From NCBI GenBank assembly GCA_016703895.1, contig JADJBE010000001.1, positions 62,001-126,000 of the forward strand: a DNA stretch of 64,000 nucleotides. The letters are read 5' to 3'. A program made the position numbers and the translations under genes. Shown here piece by piece: positions 40,095 to 55,914 of this stretch. The stretch is from Pseudomonadota bacterium (GTDB taxonomy: Bacteria > Pseudomonadota > Gammaproteobacteria > Steroidobacterales > Steroidobacteraceae). The notes below the pieces were generated by a model that saw only the letters and a program-made list of their open reading frames with translations, was not told the DNA's origin and searched no databases. The first letter of the stretch is position 1. Every line of letters starts with the position of its first letter.

Positions 40095-40306
40095 GCGATC
40101 TCCAACTCGTTAACTTTCATAAGAGCCGGGCGCATGCAGCCGTTCGTGGATCCCGCCAAAACATCCCGCATTCTTGAGTTTGCGAGAGAACACGGGTTCT
40201 ACGACCGACAACCCCGCGACTGGCTGTGGTCCTGCGGGTTCTTATAAAGAATGACCGCTGTTTACCGAGGTAGTGGCACTGCTGCCGCGACTTCGGAAGG
40301 GCGCGC

Positions 40307-40335
40307 AGTTTAGGGGGCGGCTGGGGGCGTGTCAA
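40307..40335 (-). promoter_or_regulatory. Sigma-70 promoter of the rpsL (str) operon
   Basis: Minus strand: perfect TTGACA (40330-40335), 17-bp spacer, TAAACT (40307-40312), then a GCGCGC discriminator, the design expected for a stringently controlled ribosomal promoter. Start near 40300. Confidence 0.75.
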
Positions 40336-40372
40336 CGGGTGTTGCAGTGCAGTATTTAGTACGGATGAGGTT

Positions 40373-40549
40373 GGCGCATGCGAGTGGCGGGGGGGACGAA
40401 CGCGAATCGAGCGCGCTGCGCGTTCCCGCGATTGGGCGCGGGGCGCATCTTTCCCCCGGCGAAGAGGCAATTTGCTCGGAGAACAGTAGCGCTCCGCGCC
40501 CAATACGCGGCGCTCTCTACGCGTTTGTAGCCACCGGCCACGCTGCGCC
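40373..40549 (-). repeat. Structured intergenic element, copy 1 (inverted orientation)
   Basis: About 177 bp, opposite in orientation to copies 2 and 3. Outer helix: 40373-40405 with 40518-40549, starting GGCGCA/TGCGCC and imperfect with several G-T positions. Junction helix: GAGCGC (40409-40414) with GCGCTC (40510-40515). Inner helix: 40427-40446 with 40489-40509, 19 of 20 paired plus a one-base bulge. The 42-nt loop 40447-40488 read on the minus strand contains CTGTTCT, CCTCTTCGCCGGGGGAAAGAT, matching copies 2 and 3. It lies about 40 bp upstream of the rpsL promoter -35. Confidence 0.8.
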
Positions 40550-40617
40550 GTCCTGTTCGCGCATCTCGACTTGCACCGAGCGCCCGTTGTCCAGAGAGTT
40601 GTTAAGATCGCTCGACC

Positions 40618-41061
40618 ATGCCTGTTCGTGTCGCAGAACTTGTCGATATCGAGGCTATGCATCGCATTCGGCTGGCTGTCCGTGAGAATGTGCTCAGCGA
40701 CCCCACCAAGGTGCAGCCGAAGGACTACGTGGATTACCTGCAGCAGCGTGGGCGCGGGTGGGTTTTCGAAGTCGACGGGGTGATCGCAGGGTTTGCCATC
40801 GCGGACGCGTCAGCGCGCAGCGTGTGGGCGCTGTTTGTCAGTCCGGCCTACGAAGGTCGAGGTATCGGCCGACAGTTGCACGACACGATGCTGAAGTGGT
40901 TATTCGACTTGAACCCCGAGCCGGTCACGCTCGGCACGCAACCGGGTACGCGCGCCGCAGGTTTCTATGCAGCGGCCGGTTGGCAACTTATCGGTTCAAG
41001 CAGTAGCGGCGAAGCTCAATACCAATTGGCGCACCAGCAACTCAGGCCAAGCCCAAAGTGA
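40618..41061 (+). CDS. GNAT family N-acetyltransferase
   Basis: 147 residues. The acetyl-CoA loop is in SPAYEGRGIGRQLHDTML (core GRGIGR, about residues 80-85), and GTRAAGFYAAAGWQL gives the GNAT C-terminal strand. Small single-domain enzyme; substrate unknown. Its TGA overlaps the GTG start of the DJ-1-like gene (GTGA). Confidence 0.82.
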   Translation: MPVRVAELVDIEAMHRIRLAVRENVLSDPTKVQPKDYVDYLQQRGRGWVFEVDGVIAGFAIADASARSVWALFVSPAYEGRGIGRQLHDTMLKWLFDLNPEPVTLGTQPGTRAAGFYAAAGWQLIGSSSSGEAQYQLAHQQLRPSPK

Positions 41062-41777
41062 CCGCGTCCAAACTCACGCCCGGCGATCCGTTCAAGGTCG
41101 TCATGCTGCTATATCCCGGCGTCACCCAGCTCGACCTCACTGGCCCAGCAGAGGTGTTAGGTCGAGTGCGAGGCGTCAGCGTCGAACTCGCTTGGAAGAA
41201 CACGTTCCCTGTCACCGCCGCAGCGATGACGCCACCCGGAATACAACTAGTCCCGTCGGTTGCATTCGCTGCTGTCGAGCACGCCGATCTGCTGTGCGTC
41301 CCTGGCGGGCCTGGGCATATTGAGCTACTCGCGGATGAAGAAGTGCTGGCGTTTGTGCGCCGCATTGCCACTGACTCGCGCTTTGTCACCTCGGTTTGCA
41401 CCGGCGCATAGATACTCGACGCGGCGGGATTGTTAGCTGGCTACCGGGCGACTACGCACTGGAACTCGCTGCAATTCCTCGCCGCTTTTGGCGCAACCGC
41501 AATTGCCGAGCGCGTGGTTATCGACCGCAATCGGATCACCGGCGGCGGCGTGACAGCGGGCATAGACTTCGGTCTGCAGGTGATTCGCGAGCTGTGGGGC
41601 GATCAATCCGCTCAGTTGGCTCAACTGACCATGGAATACGACCCACAGCCGCCCACTAACAGCGGCTCACCACGAACGGCGGCACCGGAGCTGGTAGCAG
41701 GGGCGCGGCAAATCCTGGCCGGGTACAGCGCTCGGCAGGCGATTGCTGTTGCGGCAGCGGCGAAACGCTTACGCTAA
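41058..41777 (+). pseudogene. DJ-1/PfpI family protein (isonitrile-hydratase-like) with in-frame amber stop
   Basis: GTG start, 239 codons. Residues 1-117 have the DJ-1/PfpI fold (MLLYPGVTQLDLTGPAEVL, LLCVPGGPGHIELL) and the nucleophile Cys114 in SVCTGA. The next codon is TAG (41409-41411), where relatives have Leu. The same frame then continues as ILDAAGLLAGYRATTHWNS, conserved in this family, to 41777. A single T-to-A change in TTG would create this stop. It is therefore a nonsense allele, a base error, or less likely a read-through site. With GNAT it forms a two-gene overlap. Confidence 0.8.
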
Positions 41778-41789
41778 TAGCCGCTACTG

Positions 41790-42578
41790 TCAGTCCGCCA
41801 GCATGCGCCACAGCGTCTTGCGGGTGGGATCGTAGGCCGCGAGCGTCTTGTTGAAGGCCGCCGGATTCGTGATCGACTCGACCGCGAGCGCCGCAAGGTC
41901 TGCGCGCGCGATATAGCTGAACGCTTGCGGATCGTCGGCGAGAAACGCCTTGCCGGTCGCCGCGACGTCGCCGAGCCCACCAGGACGGATGATCGTGTAA
42001 CTGAGGCCACTCGCGCGCAGGTGATCTTCCGCCTGACCCTTGAGCGCGATGACTTCCTTGAGTGCCGTACGCGCGGGCAACGGAGCAGTGGCGGCGGAGT
42101 CGCCAGTACCAACCACCGTGATCAGCACCAGGCGTTGCAAGCCGGCTGACTTGGCAGCATCGATGACATTGCGATTGCCAATGAAGTCAGGCCGCGAGTC
42201 TTGCTCACCACGCGTCGTACCCAGCGTCGAGATCGCCGCCACATAGTTAGCCGAGCGCATCGCCGCATTCACCTGATCCGCATTCAGCGCGTCGGCAACG
42301 ACCGTCTTCACACCGAGCGCATCGAGGACCGTCGTATTCGAGGTCGAGCGAACCGCCACGGTCACATCCGCGCCCTGCTCGCGCAGCTGACGCACGATCT
42401 CAAGCCCAGTGGCACGCGTACCACCGAACACGATGATCGGCCCGTTGACGCCGCTAAAGGCGACCCGTGGTACTGCGTTCTGCGGCGTATGAAACGAGCC
42501 GCTGAAGATGAATAAGTAGGAGGCCACTAACAACACGAGTGCCAGCGTCAGATAGCCGAAGCCTTTCAGTATCTTCAT
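41790..42578 (-). CDS. NAD(P)-binding atypical short-chain dehydrogenase, membrane anchored
   Basis: 262 residues. One N-terminal membrane helix (GYLTLALVLLVASYLFIFSG, about residues 8-27) precedes an atypical-SDR Rossmann fold with IIVFGGTRATGLEIVRQL (GGTRATG cofactor motif, about 51-60), ADALNADQVNAAM, GNRNVIDAAKSAGLQRLVLIT and the C-terminal ARADLAAL segment. It resembles NmrA/SDR_a5-type redox sensors or reductases. Convergent with the DJ-1-like gene. Orientation and spacing give no operon partner. Confidence 0.8.
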   Translation of the reverse strand: MKILKGFGYLTLALVLLVASYLFIFSGSFHTPQNAVPRVAFSGVNGPIIVFGGTRATGLEIVRQLREQGADVTVAVRSTSNTTVLDALGVKTVVADALNADQVNAAMRSANYVAAISTLGTTRGEQDSRPDFIGNRNVIDAAKSAGLQRLVLITVVGTGDSAATAPLPARTALKEVIALKGQAEDHLRASGLSYTIIRPGGLGDVAATGKAFLADDPQAFSYIARADLAALAVESITNPAAFNKTLAAYDPTRKTLWRMLAD

Positions 42579-42809
42579 CTTGCAGAGTACCCCTAATGCC
42601 GGACCTTGGTCAGAACGTCAACATGGCTGTGGCACGAACAAATGATTATACACGGCTAGCATACTACGCATGCTCAGCGGTCAGACCACCCACACCAAAT
42701 CGTCTCTACACACTGTAAAATACTCGCGGCTGCAAACCACAGCCTTGTTGCGCGAAGACGAATCCGTGTCTACCAACACGTCGCAAACGGCAGCGATCTG
42801 ATCCCAGCC
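42579..42809. other. Intergenic stretch upstream of the NAD(P)-binding protein gene
   Basis: About 230 bp, relatively AT-rich for this window. Nothing codes on either strand. No clear promoter pair was found; it must contain the promoter for the minus-strand gene starting at 42578. It borders element copy 2. Confidence 0.5.
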
Positions 42810-42997
42810 GCAGGCGCGGCATGGCAGCGCGTGGGCGCACGTGTAGAGGGCGCCGAAGAGCGAGCGCGGGGCGCTTCTGTGCTGTTAAAAATCTAACCTC
42901 TTCGCACGGGGAAAGATGCGCCCCGCGCTCGCCCGAGGGTACGCGCAGCGCGCCCGACCCACGTGCGCCCACGCGCTGCCATGCCGCCGCGCCTGCG
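42810..42997 (+). repeat. Structured intergenic element, copy 2
   Basis: 188 bp. Outer helix 42810-42843 with 42960-42997: the left arm pairs perfectly apart from a 3-nt bulge in the right arm. Junction helix GGGCGC (42848-42853) with GCGCCC (42950-42955). Inner helix 42861-42874 with 42918-42931, 14 of 14 bp. Loop 42875-42917 (43 nt) contains CCTCTTCGCACGGGGAAAGAT. The element ends 8 bp past the anti-sigma stop codon. No U tract follows, so it is not a simple terminator. Strand assignment is arbitrary; in transcripts of the anti-sigma gene the complementary strand would be present. Confidence 0.85.
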
Positions 42998-43005
42998 CCA
43001 CACAA

Positions 43006-43932
43006 TCAGATAGGCGCCGTCGCCACCAACCGTGAACGATCCGACACCACCACGCCCCCGGGTTCCTCAACCGTCACAGCGAACAACGTCGGCGCGTTGA
43101 TCGACACCTTCGGTTGAATGCGCACCACCACCGTCCCATCCTGCTCGACGTCAAACACACCGCCGTCGACCGGAAAACGCTCGTCACGGGCGGCGTCGAA
43201 GATCCACAGTTGATACTGCTCTTTGGCGGGATCGTTCCTGGGCAGACCGACGAAGCGCGCAAAGCCACGTTGCCCATTGCCGTCCCATACGACCTCACCG
43301 GTCACGGCCCGCCCAGTGGGGTCGGTGCCGGCGCGCCAGGCCCGGACGAGATTGAAGCGTTGCGCGCGCAAGTTCCGCGCTTCTTCTTCCACCGACGGCG
43401 TGACCTCCTCGGCTGGCGACCGGTCTCGCGGACCGGGCTCGCGCGGCGTGGGCGGGTCTACGTCGTTAGGATTTGGTGGCCGAATTGGTACAGCAGCAAC
43501 CGGCGCGTCGATCAGGGTATCAGTGCGATCCCACCACAGCGCGAGCGCCACGGCACCGAGCGCCGCCGCTGCCAGCCAACCCGCGACGGGGCGTCGCCAA
43601 TCTCGCGCGACGCGCAAGTGGTGCACTTCACCAGTCTCGACTGTGGCATCACGCGGCACGAATGTCTCGACATCGTCTGCAGAGCGCTCATGGCCAAAAT
43701 ATCTGTCGGCGGCGCTAACCACACTGGCACGTAGATGGTCCGGCATGTCGGCAGGCGGCGCAGCGGCTTCCAACATCGCTGCAATCGACGCCGCCACCGA
43801 AGCGGCGTCGATATCACGGTGCAGCGGCTCGAGAGTCTGCAGTTCGGCGCGCTCACCATTGCTAAGCGTGCCCAGCGCCGCCTCGATGCGCAGCTCAAAC
43901 AAGCGCGCTCGATCTGAGTCGGCGGCAATCAT
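43006..43932 (-). CDS. RskA-like anti-sigma factor
   Basis: 308 residues. A cytoplasmic N-terminal helical domain (residues 1-110; LFELRIEAALGTLSNGERAEL resembles the anti-sigma-K binding region), one membrane helix (PVAGWLAAAALGAVALALWW, about 115-134), a Pro-rich periplasmic linker and a C-terminal RskA domain (GQRGFARFVGLPRNDPAKEQYQLWIFD). It would hold the ECF sigma factor at the membrane until a periplasmic signal triggers proteolysis. Start overlaps the sigma stop by 4 bp. Confidence 0.85.
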   Translation of the reverse strand: MIAADSDRARLFELRIEAALGTLSNGERAELQTLEPLHRDIDAASVAASIAAMLEAAAPPADMPDHLRASVVSAADRYFGHERSADDVETFVPRDATVETGEVHHLRVARDWRRPVAGWLAAAALGAVALALWWDRTDTLIDAPVAAVPIRPPNPNDVDPPTPREPGPRDRSPAEEVTPSVEEEARNLRAQRFNLVRAWRAGTDPTGRAVTGEVVWDGNGQRGFARFVGLPRNDPAKEQYQLWIFDAARDERFPVDGGVFDVEQDGTVVVRIQPKVSINAPTLFAVTVEEPGGVVVSDRSRLVATAPI

Positions 43933-44510
43933 GCGGCACTCCCGGCGCTCTTGGTGCTAGCGATCGTCTTGAGCGCGACCCTCACCTTGAAAATGCCGCG
44001 TCTGATGACCGTCTTGACCGTGCCCAACGGTACGCCCGTACGGTCGGCAATCTCGCTGTGTGAATAGCCTTCGATCAACGACAGACTAATGATGCGTTGG
44101 TGCGCTTGGGGCAACGTCCCGAACGCAACGCGCGCAACCGACGCGTCCGCGTGCTCTTCCTGAGACGGCGCGGACGCCGCAATCTGCTCGTGCTGCGCCT
44201 CTATTGTCGTTTCGGTGGCCAGTCGCGAGCGCATGGAACGCAAGCGATCAATCAAGCGTCGGCGCGCAATCAAGGCCACAAACACTCGCTCGGAACCGCG
44301 CGTTGGGTCAAATCGAGACGCGGATCGCCACAGGTCGGTGAAGACCTCCTGAACCGCATCTTCGGCGTCGGCTGCACTAGGTGAAAGACGCCGAGCGATA
44401 CCCCAGACCAGCGGTCCGAACGCACTGATAAAGCGTTGCACCGCAAGTCGATCACCCCGCGCAACCGCTGGCAGCAGCAATTCCGCTGATTCGTCGCTTG
44501 CCTGGTTCAT
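43929..44510 (-). CDS. ECF-type sigma-70 factor
   Basis: 193 residues from the ATG at 44510 (MNQASDESAELLL); the frame runs up to 44609 but the shorter start fits the family. Region 2: ARRLSPSAADAEDAVQEVF and TDLWRSASRFDP. Region 4 helix-turn-helix: GTLPQAHQRIISLSLIEGYSH, then SEIADRTGVPLGTVKTVIRRG. The gene order sigma/anti-sigma with ATGA overlap is typical of ECF modules of the SigK/RskA type. Probably autoregulated, although no conserved target promoter could be defined. Confidence 0.88.
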   Translation of the reverse strand: MNQASDESAELLLPAVARGDRLAVQRFISAFGPLVWGIARRLSPSAADAEDAVQEVFTDLWRSASRFDPTRGSERVFVALIARRRLIDRLRSMRSRLATETTIEAQHEQIAASAPSQEEHADASVARVAFGTLPQAHQRIISLSLIEGYSHSEIADRTGVPLGTVKTVIRRGIFKVRVALKTIASTKSAGSAA

Positions 44511-44701
44511 CCGCCGTGGCCACGCCTCTGTCCTGTCCACGAGACTGATTCTAGCCCCATACCGAGCTATTCGGAGCAAATCGATCGATTGGATGCATTC
44601 GCACGCCAAGCAGCCGCTGGAACTGGAAATAGGCCTGTCTTTTCTGCGTTAGCGCCAAGCTGGCGATGTCTTGAAACTTCGCGTCATGCGAAAAGACGTG
44701 C
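44511..44701. other. Region upstream of the ECF sigma gene
   Basis: 191 bp non-coding. A TAGAAT (minus strand, 44548-44553) 38 bp before the start could be a -10 element, but no good -35 is seen at 16-18 bp. An ECF-type autoregulated promoter cannot be excluded. Confidence 0.35.
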
Positions 44702-44910
44702 GCGAGTCGCGTCTGGCGTCGCGGCCGGGCGTGTAGAGAGCGCCGCCGCTCTGCCGCGGGGCGCTCCTGTTCTGCTATAAATCAAACCTCTTCGCACGGG
44801 GGAAGATGCGCACCGCGGCAGAGCAAGGGAACGGTGGAATTGGCTGGCGTGCCAGCCAATTCCAGACCGCGCTCGACGCACGCCCGGCCGCGACGCCAGA
44901 CGCGACTCGC
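44702..44910 (+). repeat. Structured intergenic element, copy 3
   Basis: 209 bp. Outer helix 44702-44733 with 44879-44910: 32 of 32 bp perfect. Junction helix GAGCGC (44738-44743) with GCGCTC (44869-44874). Inner helix 44749-44764 with 44808-44823, 15 of 16 bp. Loop 44765-44807 (43 nt) has CCTGTTCTG and CCTCTTCGCACGGGGGAAGAT. A third hairpin, the 28-bp palindrome 44836-44863 (13-bp stem), occupies the third arm. It ends 13 bp after the rpoC stop codon. Confidence 0.87.
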
Positions 44911-44923
44911 ATGAGCCTACTCA

Positions 44924-49131
<4,208 letters not shown>

Positions 49132-49145
49132 AGCGCTTGCCTGCC

Positions 49146-53225
<4,080 letters not shown>

Positions 53226-53346
53226 CGAAATCACCTTCGCGCGCCGATGCGCGCCCTTAATAGAGACAACAAACAGTCAATGCGTCAGCTAACAATCGTG
53301 CCAGCCGCGGAATACCGCAGCCGCACGAACGCCAAACCGCGGCGCA

Positions 53347-53381
53347 GCAGGGAGGTCCGGGCACTGCCCGGACCTCCCGCT
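53347..53381 (-). promoter_or_regulatory. Strong hairpin between rplL and rpoB
   Basis: GGGAGGTCCGGGCA (53350-53363) pairs perfectly with TGCCCGGACCTCCC (53365-53378), extended by partial CAGC/GCTG. It sits 20 bp after the rplL stop and has no U tract. By analogy with the E. coli rplL-rpoB gap it may be an attenuator or RNase III site lowering rpoBC expression relative to rplJL. Confidence 0.65.
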
Positions 53382-53400
53382 GCCCCGCGAGGCGAGATCA

Positions 53401-53781
53401 CTACTTGATCTCGACCTTGGCGCCTGCGTCCTCGAGCTTTTTCTTCATCGCGTCCGAATCGGCCTTGTTGGCACCTTCTTTGACGGTACCGGGCACGCCT
53501 TCGACCAGATCCTTCGCTTCCTTCAGGCCGAGACCTGTTAGTTCGCGCACGACCTTGATGACGCCGACCTTTTTGTCAGCTGCGTATTCCTTCAAGATGA
53601 CCGTGAACTCGGTCTGCTCTTCGACCGGTGCCGCGGCCGCGGCAGCGCCGGCTGCCATCATGGCAACCGGAGCTGCGGCAGTTACGTTGAACTTCTTCTC
53701 CATGTCGGAGATGAGGTCAACCACTTCCATCACGCTCATGTTGGAAATTGCAGCGAGGATTTCGTCTTTTGAAACAGCCAT
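53401..53781 (-). CDS. rplL: 50S ribosomal protein L7/L12
   Basis: 126 residues. N-terminal dimer domain, Ala-rich hinge (AAAPVAMMAAGAAAAAAP) and C-terminal factor-binding domain KVGVIKVVRELTGLGLKEAKDLVEGVPG. Full length. Confidence 0.97.
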   Translation of the reverse strand: MAVSKDEILAAISNMSVMEVVDLISDMEKKFNVTAAAPVAMMAAGAAAAAAPVEEQTEFTVILKEYAADKKVGVIKVVRELTGLGLKEAKDLVEGVPGTVKEGANKADSDAMKKKLEDAGAKVEIK

Positions 53782-53832
53782 TGTCTAGCTCCTAAAATAT
53801 TATTCGTTGATAACCAATCGGGTAAAAGCCGT

Positions 53833-54363
53833 TCAGGCGGAAGCCTGTTTCGCGTCGCGAACCGCAGCCAGCGTGCGTACCAGTTTCTGGTTTGGCGCGG
53901 CGAGCGTGCTAACCAGCTTCTGGATCGGCGCCTGCAACAGCCCGACGAGCTGCGAGAGGGCCTGATCACGCGTTGGCAGACTGGCAACTTTCTCGATGGC
54001 GTCGCCGGGCATGACTTGCCCGCCGAGCGACACGAGTGTGGCTACCAGGTTCGCGTTGTCCTTGGCGAAGGCTTTGACCAGACGTGCCGCAGCACCCGGG
54101 TCATCCTTCGAGAACGCAAGCACGAGCGGACCCTTCAATTTGGGACCGATCGGCTCGAACACCGTGCCGACGAGTGCCCGACGTGCCAGCGTGTTTTTGA
54201 TGACACGCATATACACGCCCTGCGACCGCGCCTGCGACCGGAGTGCGGTCATCTGCGATACCGTGATACCCCGGTATTCCGCAGCGACTACCGACAGCGC
54301 CGTGGCGGCGACTTCGGCAACTTCCGCGACAACGACCTTTTTATCGTCGAGGTTGAGTGACAT
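53833..54363 (-). CDS. rplJ: 50S ribosomal protein L10
   Basis: 176 residues from MSLNLDDKKVVVAEVAEVA; the longer frame upstream reads through the leader. AEYRGITVSQMTALRSQAR and VYMRVIKNTLARRA are typical of L10, and C-terminal helices repeat KLVSTLAAPNQKLVRTLAAV for L7/L12 dimer binding. An AGGAGG ribosome-binding site precedes the ATG. Confidence 0.96.
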   Translation of the reverse strand: MSLNLDDKKVVVAEVAEVAATALSVVAAEYRGITVSQMTALRSQARSQGVYMRVIKNTLARRALVGTVFEPIGPKLKGPLVLAFSKDDPGAAARLVKAFAKDNANLVATLVSLGGQVMPGDAIEKVASLPTRDQALSQLVGLLQAPIQKLVSTLAAPNQKLVRTLAAVRDAKQASA

Positions 54364-54479
54364 TCCTGCATACCTCCTGGACTCAAGATCACCTCCGCAC
54401 ACTCAACATGAGTGCGCGGCCCCTATCGACAGTGACCTCGCATCCGAACCACGACTCCGACGTTGCCGACGAAATCCAT

Positions 54480-54600
54480 AAATCCTGATGCTGCGTACAC
54501 CATCTGCGCAGGCTGCGGCTGATTAAGAGCTTGCCCGCTGGTCCTTCGTACTGAAGAGCCAGCGTCTTACCCGCCTGCGGTCTTCGATGAAACGCGCCGC
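54480..54600 (-). promoter_or_regulatory. L10 leader (rplJL autoregulatory RNA)
   Basis: In the 280-nt gap between rplA and rplJ the minus-strand RNA carries GAAGACCGCAGGCGGG, then CAGCCTGCGCAGATGGTG, closely matching the L10-leader core known from E. coli (CCTGCGTAGACGGTG). The CCGCAGGC and GCCTGCG parts can pair. In relatives the L10-(L12)4 complex binds here and represses rplJ translation. Limits are approximate. Confidence 0.75.
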
Positions 54601-54643
54601 TGCTTGGCAGCACCGACGCGTCCGCACCAATTCAAAAAATCAT

Positions 54644-55339
54644 CTACAAACTGAGTGAACTCTGATCGACAAGCACACCGGGCCCCATGGTTGAAGCGAG
54701 CGTCACTCGCTTCACATAGATGCCTTTCGATGTGACTGGCTTGGCTTTGTTCAAATCGGCGAGCAGCGCTTGGAGATTTTCCTTGAGCTGATTCGCGTCG
54801 AACTGCGCCTTGCCGATCGTGCAATGAATGATGCCGGCCTTGTCGACCCGGTAGCGCACCTGGCCCGACTTGGCGTTCTTGACCGCTTCGGCGACGTTCG
54901 GTGTCACGGTGCCAACCTTTGGGTTGGGCATCAATCCGCGCGGACCGAGAATCTGTCCTAACTGACCGACGACACGCATCGCGTCGGGACTCGCCACGAC
55001 GACGTCGAAGTTCATCTCACCGGCCTTGACCTTCTCGGCGAGATCCTCGAGACCCACAATATCGGCACCTGCGGCCTTCGCTGCTTCGACGTTCTTGCCG
55101 GCGGTGAACACCGCGACACGGACCGTCTTGCCGATGCCGTGCGGCATCACGGTTGAGCCACGCACCTGCTGGTCCGACTTCGAGGCGTCGATGCCAAGAT
55201 TGATCGCCGCATCAACCGACTCGCTGAACTTGGCGGTCGCGAATTCCTTGATGAGCGCAAGCGCTTCGTCGATCGGATACGGCTTGCCCGGCGCGAGCTT
55301 CGACTTCCAGGCTTTTTGACGTTTTACTGCTGCTGGCAT
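54644..55339 (-). CDS. rplA: 50S ribosomal protein L1
   Basis: 231 residues from MPAAVKRQKAWKSKLAPG; upstream frame belongs to a shadow of rplK. Contains DIVGLEDLAEKVKAGEMNFDVVVASPD, GQLGQILGPRGLMPNPKVGTV. Full length; L1 stalk protein and translational repressor of rplKA. Confidence 0.96.
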   Translation of the reverse strand: MPAAVKRQKAWKSKLAPGKPYPIDEALALIKEFATAKFSESVDAAINLGIDASKSDQQVRGSTVMPHGIGKTVRVAVFTAGKNVEAAKAAGADIVGLEDLAEKVKAGEMNFDVVVASPDAMRVVGQLGQILGPRGLMPNPKVGTVTPNVAEAVKNAKSGQVRYRVDKAGIIHCTIGKAQFDANQLKENLQALLADLNKAKPVTSKGIYVKRVTLASTMGPGVLVDQSSLSL

Positions 55340-55344
55340 GTCTG

Positions 55345-55773
55345 TTACTCCGCTACGTCCACGCCCATCGAGCGCGCCGTCCCTGAAATAGTACGCACGG
55401 CGGCGTCGAGATCCGCTGCAGTCAGATCCGGCTGCTTGGTCTTGGCAATTTCCTCGAGTTGCTTGCGAGTAATCTTGCCCACCTTGTTGGTGCTCGGCGT
55501 GCCGCTGCCCTTCTCGAGCCCAAGCTGCTTGCGGATCAACACGGACGCCGGCGGCGTCTTCATGATGAACGTGAAACTGCGATCCGAATAAACCGTGATG
55601 ATCACGGGGATCGGCAAGTTCTTCTCGAGCTTCTGCGTGGCAGCATTGAACTGCTTGCAGAACTCCATGATGTTCACGCCTTGCTGACCGAGCGCTGGTC
55701 CGATTGGCGGCGACGGATTGGCCGCGCCGGCGGGAACCTGGAGCTTTACGTAGCCCTGTACCTTCTTCGCCAT
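55345..55773 (-). CDS. rplK: 50S ribosomal protein L11
   Basis: 142 residues. GYVKLQVPAGAANPSPPIGPALGQQGVNIMEFCK (thiostrepton-site domain) and the RNA-binding C-domain ending in GTARSMGVDV. Full length, 5 bp before rplA. A 140-bp gap to nusG upstream contains a GC hairpin but no clear promoter. Confidence 0.97.
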   Translation of the reverse strand: MAKKVQGYVKLQVPAGAANPSPPIGPALGQQGVNIMEFCKQFNAATQKLEKNLPIPVIITVYSDRSFTFIMKTPPASVLIRKQLGLEKGSGTPSTNKVGKITRKQLEEIAKTKQPDLTAADLDAAVRTISGTARSMGVDVAE

Positions 55774-55914
55774 CTCTCATCTCTCCTGGGTCCTAACGCC
55801 CGCGCAGCGCGCGAGCTCCCCATTCGCTTCCTTGCCATGATGCTGCGCACGTCCTGTGTGCAGCCAAACTCAATCGCCCATCTCTATCGAAACTCTCAAT
55901 CGTTAGACTATGCG

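Larger units (their letters stand above)
40095..40617. other. Intergenic region with rpsL promoter and structured element copy 1
   Basis: 523 bp without a gene. It contains about 205 nt of rpsL leader, a strong minus-strand promoter at 40307-40335, the three-way-junction element at 40373-40549, and 68 bp before the plus-strand GNAT gene in which no clear promoter is visible. Confidence 0.8.

Noticed and set aside
40373..44910. Structured elements as integron attC sites
   Set aside because: No paired R'/R'' core (GTTRRRY / RYYYAAC at opposite ends), no integrase gene in the window, and the conserved part is the apical loop, the opposite of attC behaviour.
42810..44910. Elements as ordinary Rho-independent terminators
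   Set aside because: None is followed by a U tract on either strand; conserved loop sequence and multi-arm structure exceed a terminator.
40373..44910. Elements as CRISPR or insertion-sequence remnants
   Set aside because: No regular direct repeats with spacers and no transposase fragment between or around the arms; copies share only loop and junction bases.
53235..53400. Small gene between rplL and rpoB
   Set aside because: Only short frames without start context; the space is explained by the hairpin at 53347-53381.
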